Source: Cuniculiplasma divulgatum (lineage in GTDB: Archaea > Thermoplasmatota > Thermoplasmata > Thermoplasmatales > Thermoplasmataceae). From it: a stretch of DNA of 64,000 nt. The notes under the pieces are model-generated. The model was not told the origin of the DNA and ran no database searches. It saw only the letters and a list, made by a program, of their open reading frames with translations. Shown here one piece after another: positions 44,009-51,869 of the stretch (positions are counted from its first letter, which is position 1; every line of letters begins with the position of its first letter). The stretch is from positions 62,001 through 126,000 of the forward strand of contig CP133595.1 of NCBI GenBank assembly GCA_031200235.1, read 5' to 3'. The position numbers and the translations under genes were made by a program.

Positions 44009-45322
44009 TCAGGTCAGTTCCTCCAGGAAGGCGCAGGTATGTTCTATGGCCCTGAAAAAATTATCTACGTCCACACTTTCATTCGGTGCGTGTGCCCCGG
44101 AGCGTTGATCTCCGACGCCTATGGCACTCACGGCCTCCTTAATCCCAAGATTCCTTGTAAAAAGTGCCATGGGTTGCGTCCCTGGGCTGTTGACCATCAC
44201 AATGGGATCTTTTCCGTAAACCTTTCTGGCAGACTCAATCATGGCTCTGGCAAGACCAGAGTCCGGAGAGGTTCTCACAGGATATTCAAGACCCATGGGG
44301 ACAATTTCTCCTTCGAATCCAGTATCCCTCAATGACCTCTCCAGGAGCCCGAAAATCTCATGGGGATTCTGATCTGGAACCAGCCTGAAATCAACCTTGA
44401 CCATGGCTTTCCTTGGCGTGACCGTTTTGCTTCCCTCCTGGGTGTACCCGGATAATATGCCGTCTATGTTGAAGGTTGGATTTCCAAAGAGAGCCTCTAC
44501 AATATCCTGCCTGTTTTCATATTTCAGATATTTAAGTCCGAATGATTCCATGTATTCCCTGACATCGAAGGGATACCTGGAGAGTATGGTCTTCTCCTTC
44601 TGAGAGAGTGGTTTGACTTTTTCATAAAAATCTGGGATTCTGACTTTCTTGCCGTCATATAGTTCTGCCAGTGCCAGCACAATATTCCATGCAGCGTTTG
44701 GAACTATGGCTGCATTGGATGAATGCATGTCTGAGGAGGCAATCGTTTCCCTCAGTTCTGCATAAACGAGCCCCTTTACGCCAAGGGAAATGACCGGCCT
44801 TCCGTCAATGCCTACAGTGCTGCCCTCCATTATTACATAATCACTCTTCAGAATTTCTCGATGCTTCTCCACGAACTTTTCCAGTGAGGGGCTCCCAATC
44901 TCTTCTTCCCCCTCATACAGGAACTTCAGGTTCACATTGAGTTTGTTCTCCCTGATAGCCTTGAGAATACCGAAAATCCTTGCCATAAGCGTGCCCTTGT
45001 TGTCGGATGATCCCCTGGCGTATATTCGATCTCCCCTCAATTCTGCTGAAAATGGGTCAACTGTCCACTCATCCACGGGATCCACAGGCTGCACATCATA
45101 GTGGTTGTAGACAAGAAGAGTTTTCTTCTTTCCCGCATCATAGTTTCCAAATACAACTGGATGTCCATCTGTTTCCATTATCTCAGAGCCTATTCCGTTG
45201 TCATCAAGCAGATCTGACAGGAATTCTGCTGTCTCCCTTATATGGCTATGTTGTGCCGATATGGATGGCATCCTGAGGAACTCTGAATATTTTTCAAGTT
45301 GGGATTTCATCTCGTCATTCAT
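44009..45322 (-). CDS. M20 family metallopeptidase (dipeptidase/carboxypeptidase type)
   Basis: A ~437-residue zinc peptidase. Metal and catalytic motifs are HYDVQP (His, Asp), RGSSDNKGTL (bridging Asp), GEEEIGS (catalytic/ligand Glu) and the C-terminal SGAHAPNES (His). A dimerisation domain sits at ~190-310. Translation may begin with TTG 45331, which overlaps the upstream TGA as TTGA, or at ATG 45322 (MNDEMKSQ); I chose the ATG. It is coupled with the amidohydrolase upstream. Likely hydrolyses dipeptides in the cytoplasm. Confidence 0.92.
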   Translation of the reverse strand: MNDEMKSQLEKYSEFLRMPSISAQHSHIRETAEFLSDLLDDNGIGSEIMETDGHPVVFGNYDAGKKKTLLVYNHYDVQPVDPVDEWTVDPFSAELRGDRIYARGSSDNKGTLMARIFGILKAIRENKLNVNLKFLYEGEEEIGSPSLEKFVEKHREILKSDYVIMEGSTVGIDGRPVISLGVKGLVYAELRETIASSDMHSSNAAIVPNAAWNIVLALAELYDGKKVRIPDFYEKVKPLSQKEKTILSRYPFDVREYMESFGLKYLKYENRQDIVEALFGNPTFNIDGILSGYTQEGSKTVTPRKAMVKVDFRLVPDQNPHEIFGLLERSLRDTGFEGEIVPMGLEYPVRTSPDSGLARAMIESARKVYGKDPIVMVNSPGTQPMALFTRNLGIKEAVSAIGVGDQRSGAHAPNESVDVDNFFRAIEHTCAFLEELT

Positions 45323-45327
45323 ATCTC

Positions 45328-46527
45328 TCAATTTATCTCAACCCCCCTGTGGAAAACATGTTTCACTCTGCTGAGATCTTTGATGTCTTCAACTGGATTC
45401 CCATCAATGGACACAATATTGGCAGGGAATCCTTTCATTATTCTCCCCTGTTTAAGCCCTATTCTGCTGACGTTTCCTGTTGAAGTCCTGAGGGCCTCTT
45501 CATTTGTCAGGCCACATATCTCGGTCATCAGAATCATTTCCATCCAGTTCTTGCCAATATCTATTTCCTTACCTGTGATAAACCCAAGATCCGTGCCGCA
45601 GAGAATGTTGACTCCAAGTCTCATTGCTTCCGGGACAACCTTTGCAATCCCCTCCCTGACTTCCTTTATCTTCTCCATGCCCCATTCATTGATTCCAAGT
45701 TCCCTTCCATGCCTCACGATAAGTTCCTGTATTGCAAGAGTTGGTGTCATGGACACTCCCTTCCTGGCCATGAGCTTCAGAGTGTCACTTCCAACAAGAG
45801 TTCCATGCTCCAGTGTCCTTACTCCTCCCTCAACTGCATTTCTTGCGCCTCTGTCGCCGTGTGCGTGGGCAGCCACATAAGTTCCAGCCTTTTCAGCTTC
45901 CCTGACAATACTCCTTATCTCCTCGACAGTGAACTGCTCATGATCCGGCCTATCCCTCTGAGACAGTACTCCACCTGTGGAAAATATCTTGATGAAGTCA
46001 GATCCAGTTCTGAGGACGTTTCTAGTGGACTTTATGCACTCATCCACGCCGTCGCATATTTCAGCTAGCCCCATCTGTTCACTCAGATCAACCGGTGTAA
46101 CGTGGGAGAATTCCCCATGGCCGAATGTCTGACTCAGAGGAGTTCCGGCTGCAGATATGTCCGGGCCAGTAATTATCCCCCTATTTACCGCATTCCTCAG
46201 ATATATTGAATTGCCTTCGCCACAGTCTCGCACAGATGTGAAGCCGGATTTGAGAAGTTTTGCAAGCCATGGTACAGTTCGAAGAAGCCTGTCTCTTCCA
46301 TCCACCGTGAAGTACTCCATTACAAGATTTCCTGATTCGGCACCGCTCAGGTGGATGTGGGCGTCTGTCATGCCGGGCATTATGAAAGAATCGCCCAGAT
46401 CAACGAGCTTGTCTCCTCTCAGGCTTGTCCCAGTCTCCACTATTATACCGTTTTCAACAACAATTTCATTGTCCTGCAACAGTTTTTCCCCGTCGAAAAT
46501 ATATTTTCCCCTGACAACCTGTCTCAT
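45328..46527 (-). CDS. Amidohydrolase (prolidase/imidazolonepropionase-like)
   Basis: A 399-residue metal-dependent TIM-barrel hydrolase. Ligands are visible: HxH in MTDAHIHLSG, the metal-bridging lysine in DFIKIFSTGG, His in VAAHAHGDRG and LEHGT, and Asp in CGTDLG. The group includes Xaa-Pro and Xaa-Arg dipeptidases and imidazolonepropionase-like enzymes. It is first in an operon with the M20 peptidase and probably shares its dipeptide-using role; exact substrate unknown. Confidence 0.9.
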   Translation of the reverse strand: MRQVVRGKYIFDGEKLLQDNEIVVENGIIVETGTSLRGDKLVDLGDSFIMPGMTDAHIHLSGAESGNLVMEYFTVDGRDRLLRTVPWLAKLLKSGFTSVRDCGEGNSIYLRNAVNRGIITGPDISAAGTPLSQTFGHGEFSHVTPVDLSEQMGLAEICDGVDECIKSTRNVLRTGSDFIKIFSTGGVLSQRDRPDHEQFTVEEIRSIVREAEKAGTYVAAHAHGDRGARNAVEGGVRTLEHGTLVGSDTLKLMARKGVSMTPTLAIQELIVRHGRELGINEWGMEKIKEVREGIAKVVPEAMRLGVNILCGTDLGFITGKEIDIGKNWMEMILMTEICGLTNEEALRTSTGNVSRIGLKQGRIMKGFPANIVSIDGNPVEDIKDLSRVKHVFHRGVEIN

Positions 46528-46797
46528 GCAAACTTGAATTTCTTATCATTATTGAACGTTTTTATGCATGGAACTCTTTCTGGGGACCCATTCATCTAAT
46601 CTCCACTGGCTAATCAATGCAGGCTTACGCGACAAAAGCATCAATAATATTATTCATTTATTAATATATTCCAAACTTTCATTCGTGAATATTTAAGCAA
46701 GCCCTTAAAACGGTAATGCTTGTATATGAGCCTATGGAATTTTATAAGCGCCCCGAACGGGTAGCGATGCATATGCTCCGAATATGGAGGGAACCGT
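46528..46797. promoter_or_regulatory. Transition from host genes to the mobile element, with promoter
   Basis: A 270-nt AT-rich stretch. TTTATAAG (46741-46748) is a strong TATA candidate that would start transcription near 46770, followed by a palindrome CCCGAACGGG (46752-46761) placed to act as an operator. GGAGG at 46786-46790 is the ribosome site of the first element gene. No tRNA end or clear attachment site was found, so the element's left boundary is only roughly here. Confidence 0.5.
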
Positions 46798-46956
46798 ATG
46801 CAGTTGCAGGCAGACTCAGTATTCGGTGAGCTTTCACGGAAGTACGGCGAGGCAAGGGCAGAGGAGCTGCTGAAGTTCTGGAGGGACAACAGGCTGGATC
46901 CTCCCTCTTCAAGCTCGGATGTAGAGGACTTTTTCTTCCAGGAGGTATCGTCATGA
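46798..46956 (+). CDS. 52-residue element protein, unknown function
   Basis: A short acidic protein (MQLQADSVFGELSRKYGEA..., ending FFFQEVSS) with an N-terminal amphipathic helix. It has a GGAGG ribosome site 7 nt before ATG and ends in an ATGA overlap with the next frame. It opens the element's long operon, so it may be a regulator or partner of the iteron-binding protein. No family recognised. Confidence 0.62.
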   Translation: MQLQADSVFGELSRKYGEARAEELLKFWRDNRLDPPSSSSDVEDFFFQEVSS

Positions 46957-47132
46957 GTTTCCGGGAATTAATGCAACACCCCCTGAGCTCACGGGTCGGA
47001 ATTAATGCAACACCAACAGCGGAATTGGTCGAGCACGGTTCCGGCTCATTTTTTTTATCGCCCATTAATGCAACACCCCGTGAGAATAAATGCAACACCA
47101 TTAATGCAACACCTGTGAGGTGGACGCCATGA
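46953..47132 (+). CDS. 59-codon open frame built across the iteron array
   Basis: The frame begins in an ATGA overlap and ends in another, exactly at ATG 47129 of the HTH protein. Its product would consist largely of iteron translations (ELMQHPL, INATP three times). The perfect fit between two coupled neighbours suggests it is translated, perhaps only to carry ribosomes through the origin to the next gene. It may not make a stable protein. Confidence 0.45.
   Translation: MSFRELMQHPLSSRVGINATPTAELVEHGSGSFFLSPINATPRENKCNTINATPVRWTP
46967..47113 (+). repeat. Iteron cluster 1: five copies of a 14-bp repeat
   Basis: ATTAATGCAACACC occurs at 46967-46980, 47001-47014, 47064-47077 and 47100-47113, with one variant (ATAAATGCAACACC) at 47086-47099 directly abutting the last copy. 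Start-to-start distances are 34, 63, 22 and 14 nt. The first copy continues into an imperfect palindrome centred on TGAGCTCA (46980-46995). All copies have the same orientation. This is how iteron-type replication origins look. Confidence 0.85.
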
Positions 47133-48100
47133 GGCCCTTCACACCATCCGCGAGGCATGAGGCCATTATCGAGGGGCTCTCACAGGGTCAGTCAATCAGA
47201 AAAATAGCGGCCTCGCTTGACCTTAATCCATCTACCATTATGAGAGATATAGCCCAGATGGCGAAAAGGGGATATATTGTAAAGCAGCTTCGCTCTAATC
47301 AGGTTCTCTATTCAATTCTGCCAATGGGCATGGAATTAATGCAACACCCCCTGAGGGAAAACCTCACGGGGGGGTCCATTAATGCAACACCCCGTGAGAG
47401 TGACATGAAGATCCGCCTTCATCGCCTCCAGATCAAGTTCGACCTGGTGAGTCCCATAAAGGACCCATCGGTGATAAAGTTCCAGGACTTCCCAAGCAAG
47501 ATCATACCGCTCGAGCACTGGTCCAAGAACATCATCCAGTTTGAGGACTTTACGGCAATCATCAGCACGAAATCGCTGATAATAACCGGGGTCCAGCGCT
47601 ACCTGAAGGCCTCCGATAACATAGAGGCCCAGGAATCAGACATAATGTCCGAGATAATCCCATTCGCTGAACAGGTGGAATCGAAAATCAGGAGGATCCA
47701 CAGTTCATTCAGGTTAAAACGTCTGGACAGAGGCGTTCTATCCGGCAAAATAATATCACGTGAATTCGCTTATGAGCATCATCCCATAGCGGAGAAGGCC
47801 AAAACAATGAGGATAGATGCACAGGACGGAAAGCCAAGGATAATAGTGGACCAGTCTAAGGGATTTCCCGAGCTGGAAACGGTCCACAGGGACACAGCAT
47901 CCGAAGATATGGAAATGCTCACCAGGAACACTGAGGTCCTTGCAGCAGCAGACCTCACGCAGGCCCTTAAGGCGATCAGGGAGTCAGCCCCAATTATCCT
48001 GGAGCAGTCCAAGCTATTTGCCACCACCCAGGACCAGATCTCTCAGCTGGCCTCCTCTCTGCAGCAGGTCATCGGAATCCTTGGAGGGATGGTAAGATGA
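47129..48100 (+). CDS. Winged-helix DNA-binding protein, candidate iteron-binding initiator or regulator
   Basis: A 323-residue protein. Residues ~8-65 form a helix-turn-helix (IIEGLSQGQSIRKIAASLDL; PSTIMRDIAQMAKRGYIV). Residues ~70-95 are themselves encoded by two further iterons (ELMQHPL...SINATPRES). The remaining ~230 residues (starting KIRLHRLQIKFDL) form an alpha/beta domain and a C-terminal helical region with likely coiled coil (LFATTQDQISQLASSLQQVIGILGG). There are no Walker, HUH or polymerase motifs, so it is not an ordinary Rep enzyme. By position it is the best candidate to bind the repeats. It overlaps both neighbours by ATGA. Confidence 0.72.
   Translation: MRPFTPSARHEAIIEGLSQGQSIRKIAASLDLNPSTIMRDIAQMAKRGYIVKQLRSNQVLYSILPMGMELMQHPLRENLTGGSINATPRESDMKIRLHRLQIKFDLVSPIKDPSVIKFQDFPSKIIPLEHWSKNIIQFEDFTAIISTKSLIITGVQRYLKASDNIEAQESDIMSEIIPFAEQVESKIRRIHSSFRLKRLDRGVLSGKIISREFAYEHHPIAEKAKTMRIDAQDGKPRIIVDQSKGFPELETVHRDTASEDMEMLTRNTEVLAAADLTQALKAIRESAPIILEQSKLFATTQDQISQLASSLQQVIGILGGMVR
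47335..47391 (+). repeat. Iteron cluster 2: two copies inside the HTH gene, with hairpin
   Basis: Two exact ATTAATGCAACACC copies at 47335-47348 and 47378-47391 lie within the HTH coding region. Between them (47347-47371) a hairpin forms: C-run plus TGAGG, loop GAAAA, CCTCA plus G-run. Flanking bases of these copies equal those of copies 1 and 3 of the first cluster, so the block looks duplicated. Confidence 0.8.
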
Positions 48101-48357
48101 GCAGGAAATGCGAGATGTGCCACAACCTCCTGCATTTTCCGCCTCCCTGGGAACCTGTCCCAGTAACTTCAAAGGTCACAGTGGAGACCCCGGAAGGAAC
48201 GAAATCATGGAGGATAGACGATATATGCGCTGCTGCAGTTGAGGAATTCATCCTTGAGTTTATGGATGACGTCAGGACAGGATTTAAGGACCAGGACGAG
48301 GCATATAGCCTTGACAGGAAAGTGTACCTTCAGAGGAAGCTGGAGGTAAAGCCATGA
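48097..48357 (+). CDS. Small CxxC protein
   Basis: An 86-residue protein beginning MSRKCEMCHNLLHF with one CxxC pair and a Pro-rich turn (PPPWEPVP), then a helical C-terminal half. A single pair could bind zinc in a dimer. It overlaps the HTH gene by ATGA and the next gene the same way. Family not recognised. Confidence 0.65.
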   Translation: MSRKCEMCHNLLHFPPPWEPVPVTSKVTVETPEGTKSWRIDDICAAAVEEFILEFMDDVRTGFKDQDEAYSLDRKVYLQRKLEVKP

Positions 48358-48797
48358 GCTCCCTTCTGATAATGAGCTGCTCAAAGACCAAGAAGCACCT
48401 GGACAATGTTCCGGCCATAGAACTGTACGATGGCCAGGCCTACAGGATAATAAGGAAAAATTCCGCTGAGAACCTTGAAATCCTGATAATATCCGCAAAG
48501 TATGGCCTTCTCAGGTCCACAGACATCATATCATATTATGACCAGGCAATGACAGTGTCCCGGGCCGCCGGTATGAGGAAAGAAGTCTCTGCAGGCATAA
48601 TGAATATTGTCTCCGGGGAAAACTTCAGGAGGATATTCATCAGCCTGGGATTTCCATACAACCTTGCAGTTTCAGAAGAACTCATGGGTTTCCTCGATGA
48701 AAATTTCCACCTGCAGGTAGCCCATGGGCCCATAGGGAAGAGGCTGCATCAGCTGAAGGAATGGCTTGGATCCCTGAAACAGGAGGCCCTGAAATGA
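48354..48797 (+). CDS. DUF6884-like protein
   Basis: A 147-residue alpha/beta protein with the pattern I associate with DUF6884: MSCSKTKK at the N-terminus, IELYDGQAYRIIRKN, ILIISAKYGLL and IISYYDQAM. The S-C-S-K-T-K and SAKYGL segments recall the Rossmann-like folds of YaaA and queuosine/archaeosine-type enzymes in phages. No biochemical role is established that I can cite. Coupled at both ends by ATGA overlaps. Confidence 0.65.
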   Translation: MSSLLIMSCSKTKKHLDNVPAIELYDGQAYRIIRKNSAENLEILIISAKYGLLRSTDIISYYDQAMTVSRAAGMRKEVSAGIMNIVSGENFRRIFISLGFPYNLAVSEELMGFLDENFHLQVAHGPIGKRLHQLKEWLGSLKQEALK

Positions 48798-49237
48798 ACG
48801 AAATCAAGTTCTCATATGCCTGGGATAAGCTACGTGACCCGGTGTTTACCACGATTAGAACGTGGAACAAGGAGAAAGAGGACTACTATCGCAGCCTGAT
48901 ATGGCAGAAATTTCAGGTATGGAAAGTAGGTGTGGCATACCCATTCAGGCCTGAATACGTAATCTGCCATGCCTATCTGCTTGACGTGAAAGCTATAAAT
49001 CCCAATGTTTTGGACACAACGGTCATCGAAAAGGATGTGCTGCTCAATGGGTCTGTGCAGCAGGACTGGATCAAACGCATCTTGAAATATGAAAAGGCTT
49101 TATTGCTTGCTTTCTCAAAGGAGGATCCATCTCTGCCTCTCCAGGCTGAAACACAAAAATTCTTTGAGATCCTCTCAGAGTATCATCTGAAAGAACCAGG
49201 CCAGCGTACATTAGAAGATATGGAAGTGGTGAAATGA
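48794..49237 (+). CDS. ASCH/PUA-like domain protein
   Basis: A 147-residue protein. FSYAWDKLRDPVFTTIRTWNKE at the start resembles the K-x-x-T-I-R strand of ASCH domains, a PUA-like RNA- or nucleotide-binding fold; a strand-rich middle (VWKVGVAYPFRPEYVICHAYL) follows. I chose ATG 48794, which overlaps the preceding stop (ATGA). With the DUF6884-like and DUF5131 genes it hints at nucleic-acid handling. Fold assignment is tentative. Confidence 0.58.
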   Translation: MNEIKFSYAWDKLRDPVFTTIRTWNKEKEDYYRSLIWQKFQVWKVGVAYPFRPEYVICHAYLLDVKAINPNVLDTTVIEKDVLLNGSVQQDWIKRILKYEKALLLAFSKEDPSLPLQAETQKFFEILSEYHLKEPGQRTLEDMEVVK

Positions 49238-50079
49238 ACAAGGAGATAAAAGAAAAGGTTGAGGCAAGAAGAGAGGAACTGAAAGCGGAATCTGAAAGGC
49301 TGAGGAAAGAGGCCAAGGAAAAGCATGTCTGTGCCAACTGTGGCAAGCCACTGCCACCGGGAAGGAGAACGTACTGCTCTGACGGGTGCAGCGAGATGTT
49401 TTTCAGGGTATTTGACTACAGCCCCAATTCACAGGTGCTGAAAGATTACGCCAGAGACCTGAAGCGTGAGTATGCAGCGGAGCATCCGAAACCCGAAAGG
49501 GAGCCTTGGTCACAGCCTGTGGCAAAGAAAATTTACCCGTGCGATTTCTGTGGAACCCGCATAGAGAAAGGTGAGAAATATGACAAATATATCAGGCTGC
49601 CGGGGTATGATGAATGGTTCGATGATGCCCCATACGAGGCTATGAGATACCACATAAACTGCCAGAAGTTCATAAGTGTGCTGTCAGATGCGAACCTCTG
49701 GAATGATGAGGATGGTTACAGCAATGACGAGGTGTTTGCGCTGCTGGCTGCCATAGCCATTGAGTCAGGCGACACCTACGAGAATGTAGTGAATAACATA
49801 AAGGCAGGAAAATTCCCCAATGCCAAGCTTCTTGAGACCATAGGTGATGGTTACGAATACTTTGAGCCGGTAATTCACTCATCATCGGATAATTCTGAAT
49901 GCAGGCATGTCTATTCTGTCCATTATGAGTCATTCGACAGGCCAATGCTGAGGATACATGTCACATACGGCGATGTTGAGGATCCCGAAGCATACTTCTC
50001 TGACCACTACCGGAAAGTCAATGGCCCTGAGTTCAAAAGAATCCTGTCAGTCAGGGGGGTGAAAGTTTGCCTGCCGTAA
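49234..50079 (+). CDS. Zinc-finger-containing protein, unknown function
   Basis: A 281-residue protein with a charged N-terminal helix (KEKVEARREELKAESERLRK), a zinc knuckle CANCGKPLPPGRRTYCSDGC at ~34-53, and a second Cys/His set PCDFCG ... HINC at ~100-145. The C-terminal half is acidic alpha/beta with no recognised family. The first finger resembles the MYND/treble-clef type found in small phage and plasmid proteins. Starts in an ATGA overlap. Confidence 0.68.
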   Translation: MNKEIKEKVEARREELKAESERLRKEAKEKHVCANCGKPLPPGRRTYCSDGCSEMFFRVFDYSPNSQVLKDYARDLKREYAAEHPKPEREPWSQPVAKKIYPCDFCGTRIEKGEKYDKYIRLPGYDEWFDDAPYEAMRYHINCQKFISVLSDANLWNDEDGYSNDEVFALLAAIAIESGDTYENVVNNIKAGKFPNAKLLETIGDGYEYFEPVIHSSSDNSECRHVYSVHYESFDRPMLRIHVTYGDVEDPEAYFSDHYRKVNGPEFKRILSVRGVKVCLP

Positions 50080-50093
50080 GAGGGCCCCGCGAG

Positions 50094-50345
50094 ATGAGTA
50101 TGCACATTGAGATATTAGATGATGGCAGGATAGAGATTTACCTGTCGGACAAGTGGCTGAAAGAGGGCGCCAGAGAGGAACTAAAAGGGAAAACATTTCT
50201 GGATTTCTTTCCCACAGCCAATGAACCGGGCTCTTTCTGGAACCTCATGACCAATGGGGCTGACGCATCCACTTTCCCCATTGTGGTACTCACAGATGAT
50301 GAGTACAATGAGCGGTTCTCTGATGATGAGGAGGAACCGGAATGA
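50094..50345 (+). CDS. Small acidic protein
   Basis: An 83-residue acidic protein (MSMHIEILDDGRIEIYL..., ending DDEEEPE). ATG 50094 follows the zinc-finger stop by 14 nt; a GTG/ATG-like start at 50067 would overlap that gene. It ends in an ATGA overlap with the DUF5131 gene. Its charge would suit a nucleic-acid mimic or a binding partner, but there is no direct evidence. Confidence 0.58.
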   Translation: MSMHIEILDDGRIEIYLSDKWLKEGAREELKGKTFLDFFPTANEPGSFWNLMTNGADASTFPIVVLTDDEYNERFSDDEEEPE

Positions 50346-51124
50346 ACAAGACAGGGATAAGCTGGACTGATCTGACATGGAACCCGGTAAGCGGGTGCTC
50401 AAAGGTGAGTCCGGGCTGCCAGAATTGCTATGCCGAGGCGTGGTCGCACAGGTGGGGCAGGCCATTCGATGTTACATTGCATCCTGAGAAGCTCAAAGAA
50501 GTTAAGAGAATCCCATCAGGGAGCAAGGTATTCGTCAATTCTATGTCGGATCTGTTCCATGAGAGGGTGCCTTATACGTTTATATGGGGTGTAATGAAAG
50601 CAATTGAGAGCCGCCCTGATGTCATTTTCCAGATTCTTACGAAGCGCCCAGAGAGGATTGCGGAATACTTCTACAGTATGAGTACCCATCCTAAATTTGG
50701 CAATGGTGGCGACCATGAGGTCTACGTGATCCCGCCCAATGTCTGGCTTGGCGTCAGTGTTGAAATGAGTTTGTATTACGCTGAGAGGGTTGCAGAGCTT
50801 CTTGAACTTGGGACTCAGGGAATACATGCGGGCAAATTCTTCGTTTCTTTTGAGCCTCTCCTTGGGGATATTGGTCCTATAAAATTCAGCAATGGCTTCG
50901 ATAAGGTTGACTGGATCATCATCGGGGGAGAGTCAGGCCCTCATCACCGTCCCATGCAAATTGAATGGGCACGCAACATCGTCAGGCAGGCAAAGGATCA
51001 GGGCGTTGCCGTATGGATGAAGCAGCTTGGTGGCATAAGGCCCGGTGGCGAACTTGAGGACTTCCCAGAGGACCTGAGGATAAGGGAATTTCCGGCAATT
51101 GCCAGTAAGGAGAGTGAGGAGTAA
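50342..51124 (+). CDS. DUF5131 (phage Gp37/Gp68) family protein
   Basis: A 260-residue protein with the family's hallmark three-cysteine segment SGCSKVSPGCQNCYAE near residue 20, which recalls a radical-SAM-like C-x3(-5)-C-x2-C cluster, followed by VFVNSMSDLFHERVP, ILTKRPERI, LGVSVE and WIIIGGESGPHHRPM. Members are common in phages and plasmids and sometimes next to TcmP proteins; no TcmP is seen here. Enzymatic function unknown to me. Starts in an ATGA overlap. Confidence 0.9.
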   Translation: MNKTGISWTDLTWNPVSGCSKVSPGCQNCYAEAWSHRWGRPFDVTLHPEKLKEVKRIPSGSKVFVNSMSDLFHERVPYTFIWGVMKAIESRPDVIFQILTKRPERIAEYFYSMSTHPKFGNGGDHEVYVIPPNVWLGVSVEMSLYYAERVAELLELGTQGIHAGKFFVSFEPLLGDIGPIKFSNGFDKVDWIIIGGESGPHHRPMQIEWARNIVRQAKDQGVAVWMKQLGGIRPGGELEDFPEDLRIREFPAIASKESEE

Positions 51125-51457
51125 ATGGAGAACGAGAGAGAAATAGAGGAAAAAGTGAATTGCAAGTTATGTGGAGAGGAAATAGACAGTCCAGTTGTTG
51201 ATACGCGTCTGATACCAATGCTCAATATGACATTGTTTCATTTTACCAGGCATCATGTAAAGGAGATACGTGAGTTCCTGAAGACAAAGACGCTGGCCGA
51301 TATCCTCGGCACTGATGAAGGCAGCCTGTATCCCATCTATTTAGAGTTTTATCCGGATGGTGATCTGATCACGGCCTCCTTGGAGATTGAAGATCTACTG
51401 TACAAATTTGTGGTATCAAACATTTCCGTCCGTTCAACTCTGGAGGCATCAGAATGA
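51125..51457 (+). CDS. Small zinc-finger-like protein
   Basis: A 110-residue protein with CKLCGEE near residue 13 and FHFTRHHVKEI at ~38-48, i.e. a C2H2-like set, then an acidic alpha/beta C-terminus. ATG directly follows the DUF5131 stop and the end overlaps the next start (ATGA). Unknown function; probably a DNA- or protein-binding accessory. Confidence 0.65.
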   Translation: MENEREIEEKVNCKLCGEEIDSPVVDTRLIPMLNMTLFHFTRHHVKEIREFLKTKTLADILGTDEGSLYPIYLEFYPDGDLITASLEIEDLLYKFVVSNISVRSTLEASE

Positions 51458-51645
51458 ACACTAAACGCCTGAAGAACTGGCTTCGTGCAGCCTTAGCATT
51501 GCAGCAGATATGCGAGATCGACGGATGCACAAGGAAAGCTGAATACAGCTTCACGAGGTGGCATGGCCTCCATATAGTGGTATGCAGGGAGCATCTTCCT
51601 CGTGCCTTCGAACTGGATGCAATGGACGAGGAGGAACAGAAATGA
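51454..51645 (+). CDS. Small Cys/His metal-binding protein
   Basis: A 63-residue protein with CEIDGCTRKA, then HGLHIVVCREH: a C-x4-C...H-x2-H-x3-C-x2-H set that could hold one zinc. N-terminus is basic (NTKRLKNWLRAAL). ATGA overlaps on both sides. Not recognised. Confidence 0.62.
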   Translation: MNTKRLKNWLRAALALQQICEIDGCTRKAEYSFTRWHGLHIVVCREHLPRAFELDAMDEEEQK

Positions 51646-51869
51646 ATGGATATCTTAAGTTTGATCTGATTGAGCGAAAGCCAAAAACAGCGGTCTATCT
51701 CGTAAGATCATCTTTCAATGGCGAAGCACTGGGAAGGATATCATGGCATGGGGCCTGGAGGCGTTACGGCTTCTATCCCATTGATGATACTGTCTTTGAT
51801 TCAGCGTGCCTTGGAGAAGTTAAGGAATTCATAGATGGGCTGATGAAGGAGCGGGAGGAACAGAAATGA
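51642..51869 (+). CDS. Small alpha/beta protein, unknown function
   Basis: A 75-residue soluble protein (MNGYLKFDLIERKPKTAVYL...) with a strand-rich core and terminal helix. ATG 51642 overlaps the upstream stop, which excludes the longer frame from 51558. No family recognised. Confidence 0.58.
   Translation: MNGYLKFDLIERKPKTAVYLVRSSFNGEALGRISWHGAWRRYGFYPIDDTVFDSACLGEVKEFIDGLMKEREEQK

Noticed and set aside
46742-47158. 139-codon frame on the minus strand across the iterons
   Set aside because: It is a shadow of the repeats (repeated GVALM) opposite a well-coupled plus-strand operon and has no family pattern or start signals.
46967-47391. CRISPR-like array
   Set aside because: Repeats are only 14 bp, spacing is 14-235 nt and irregular, and they lie in coding frames with no cas genes nearby.
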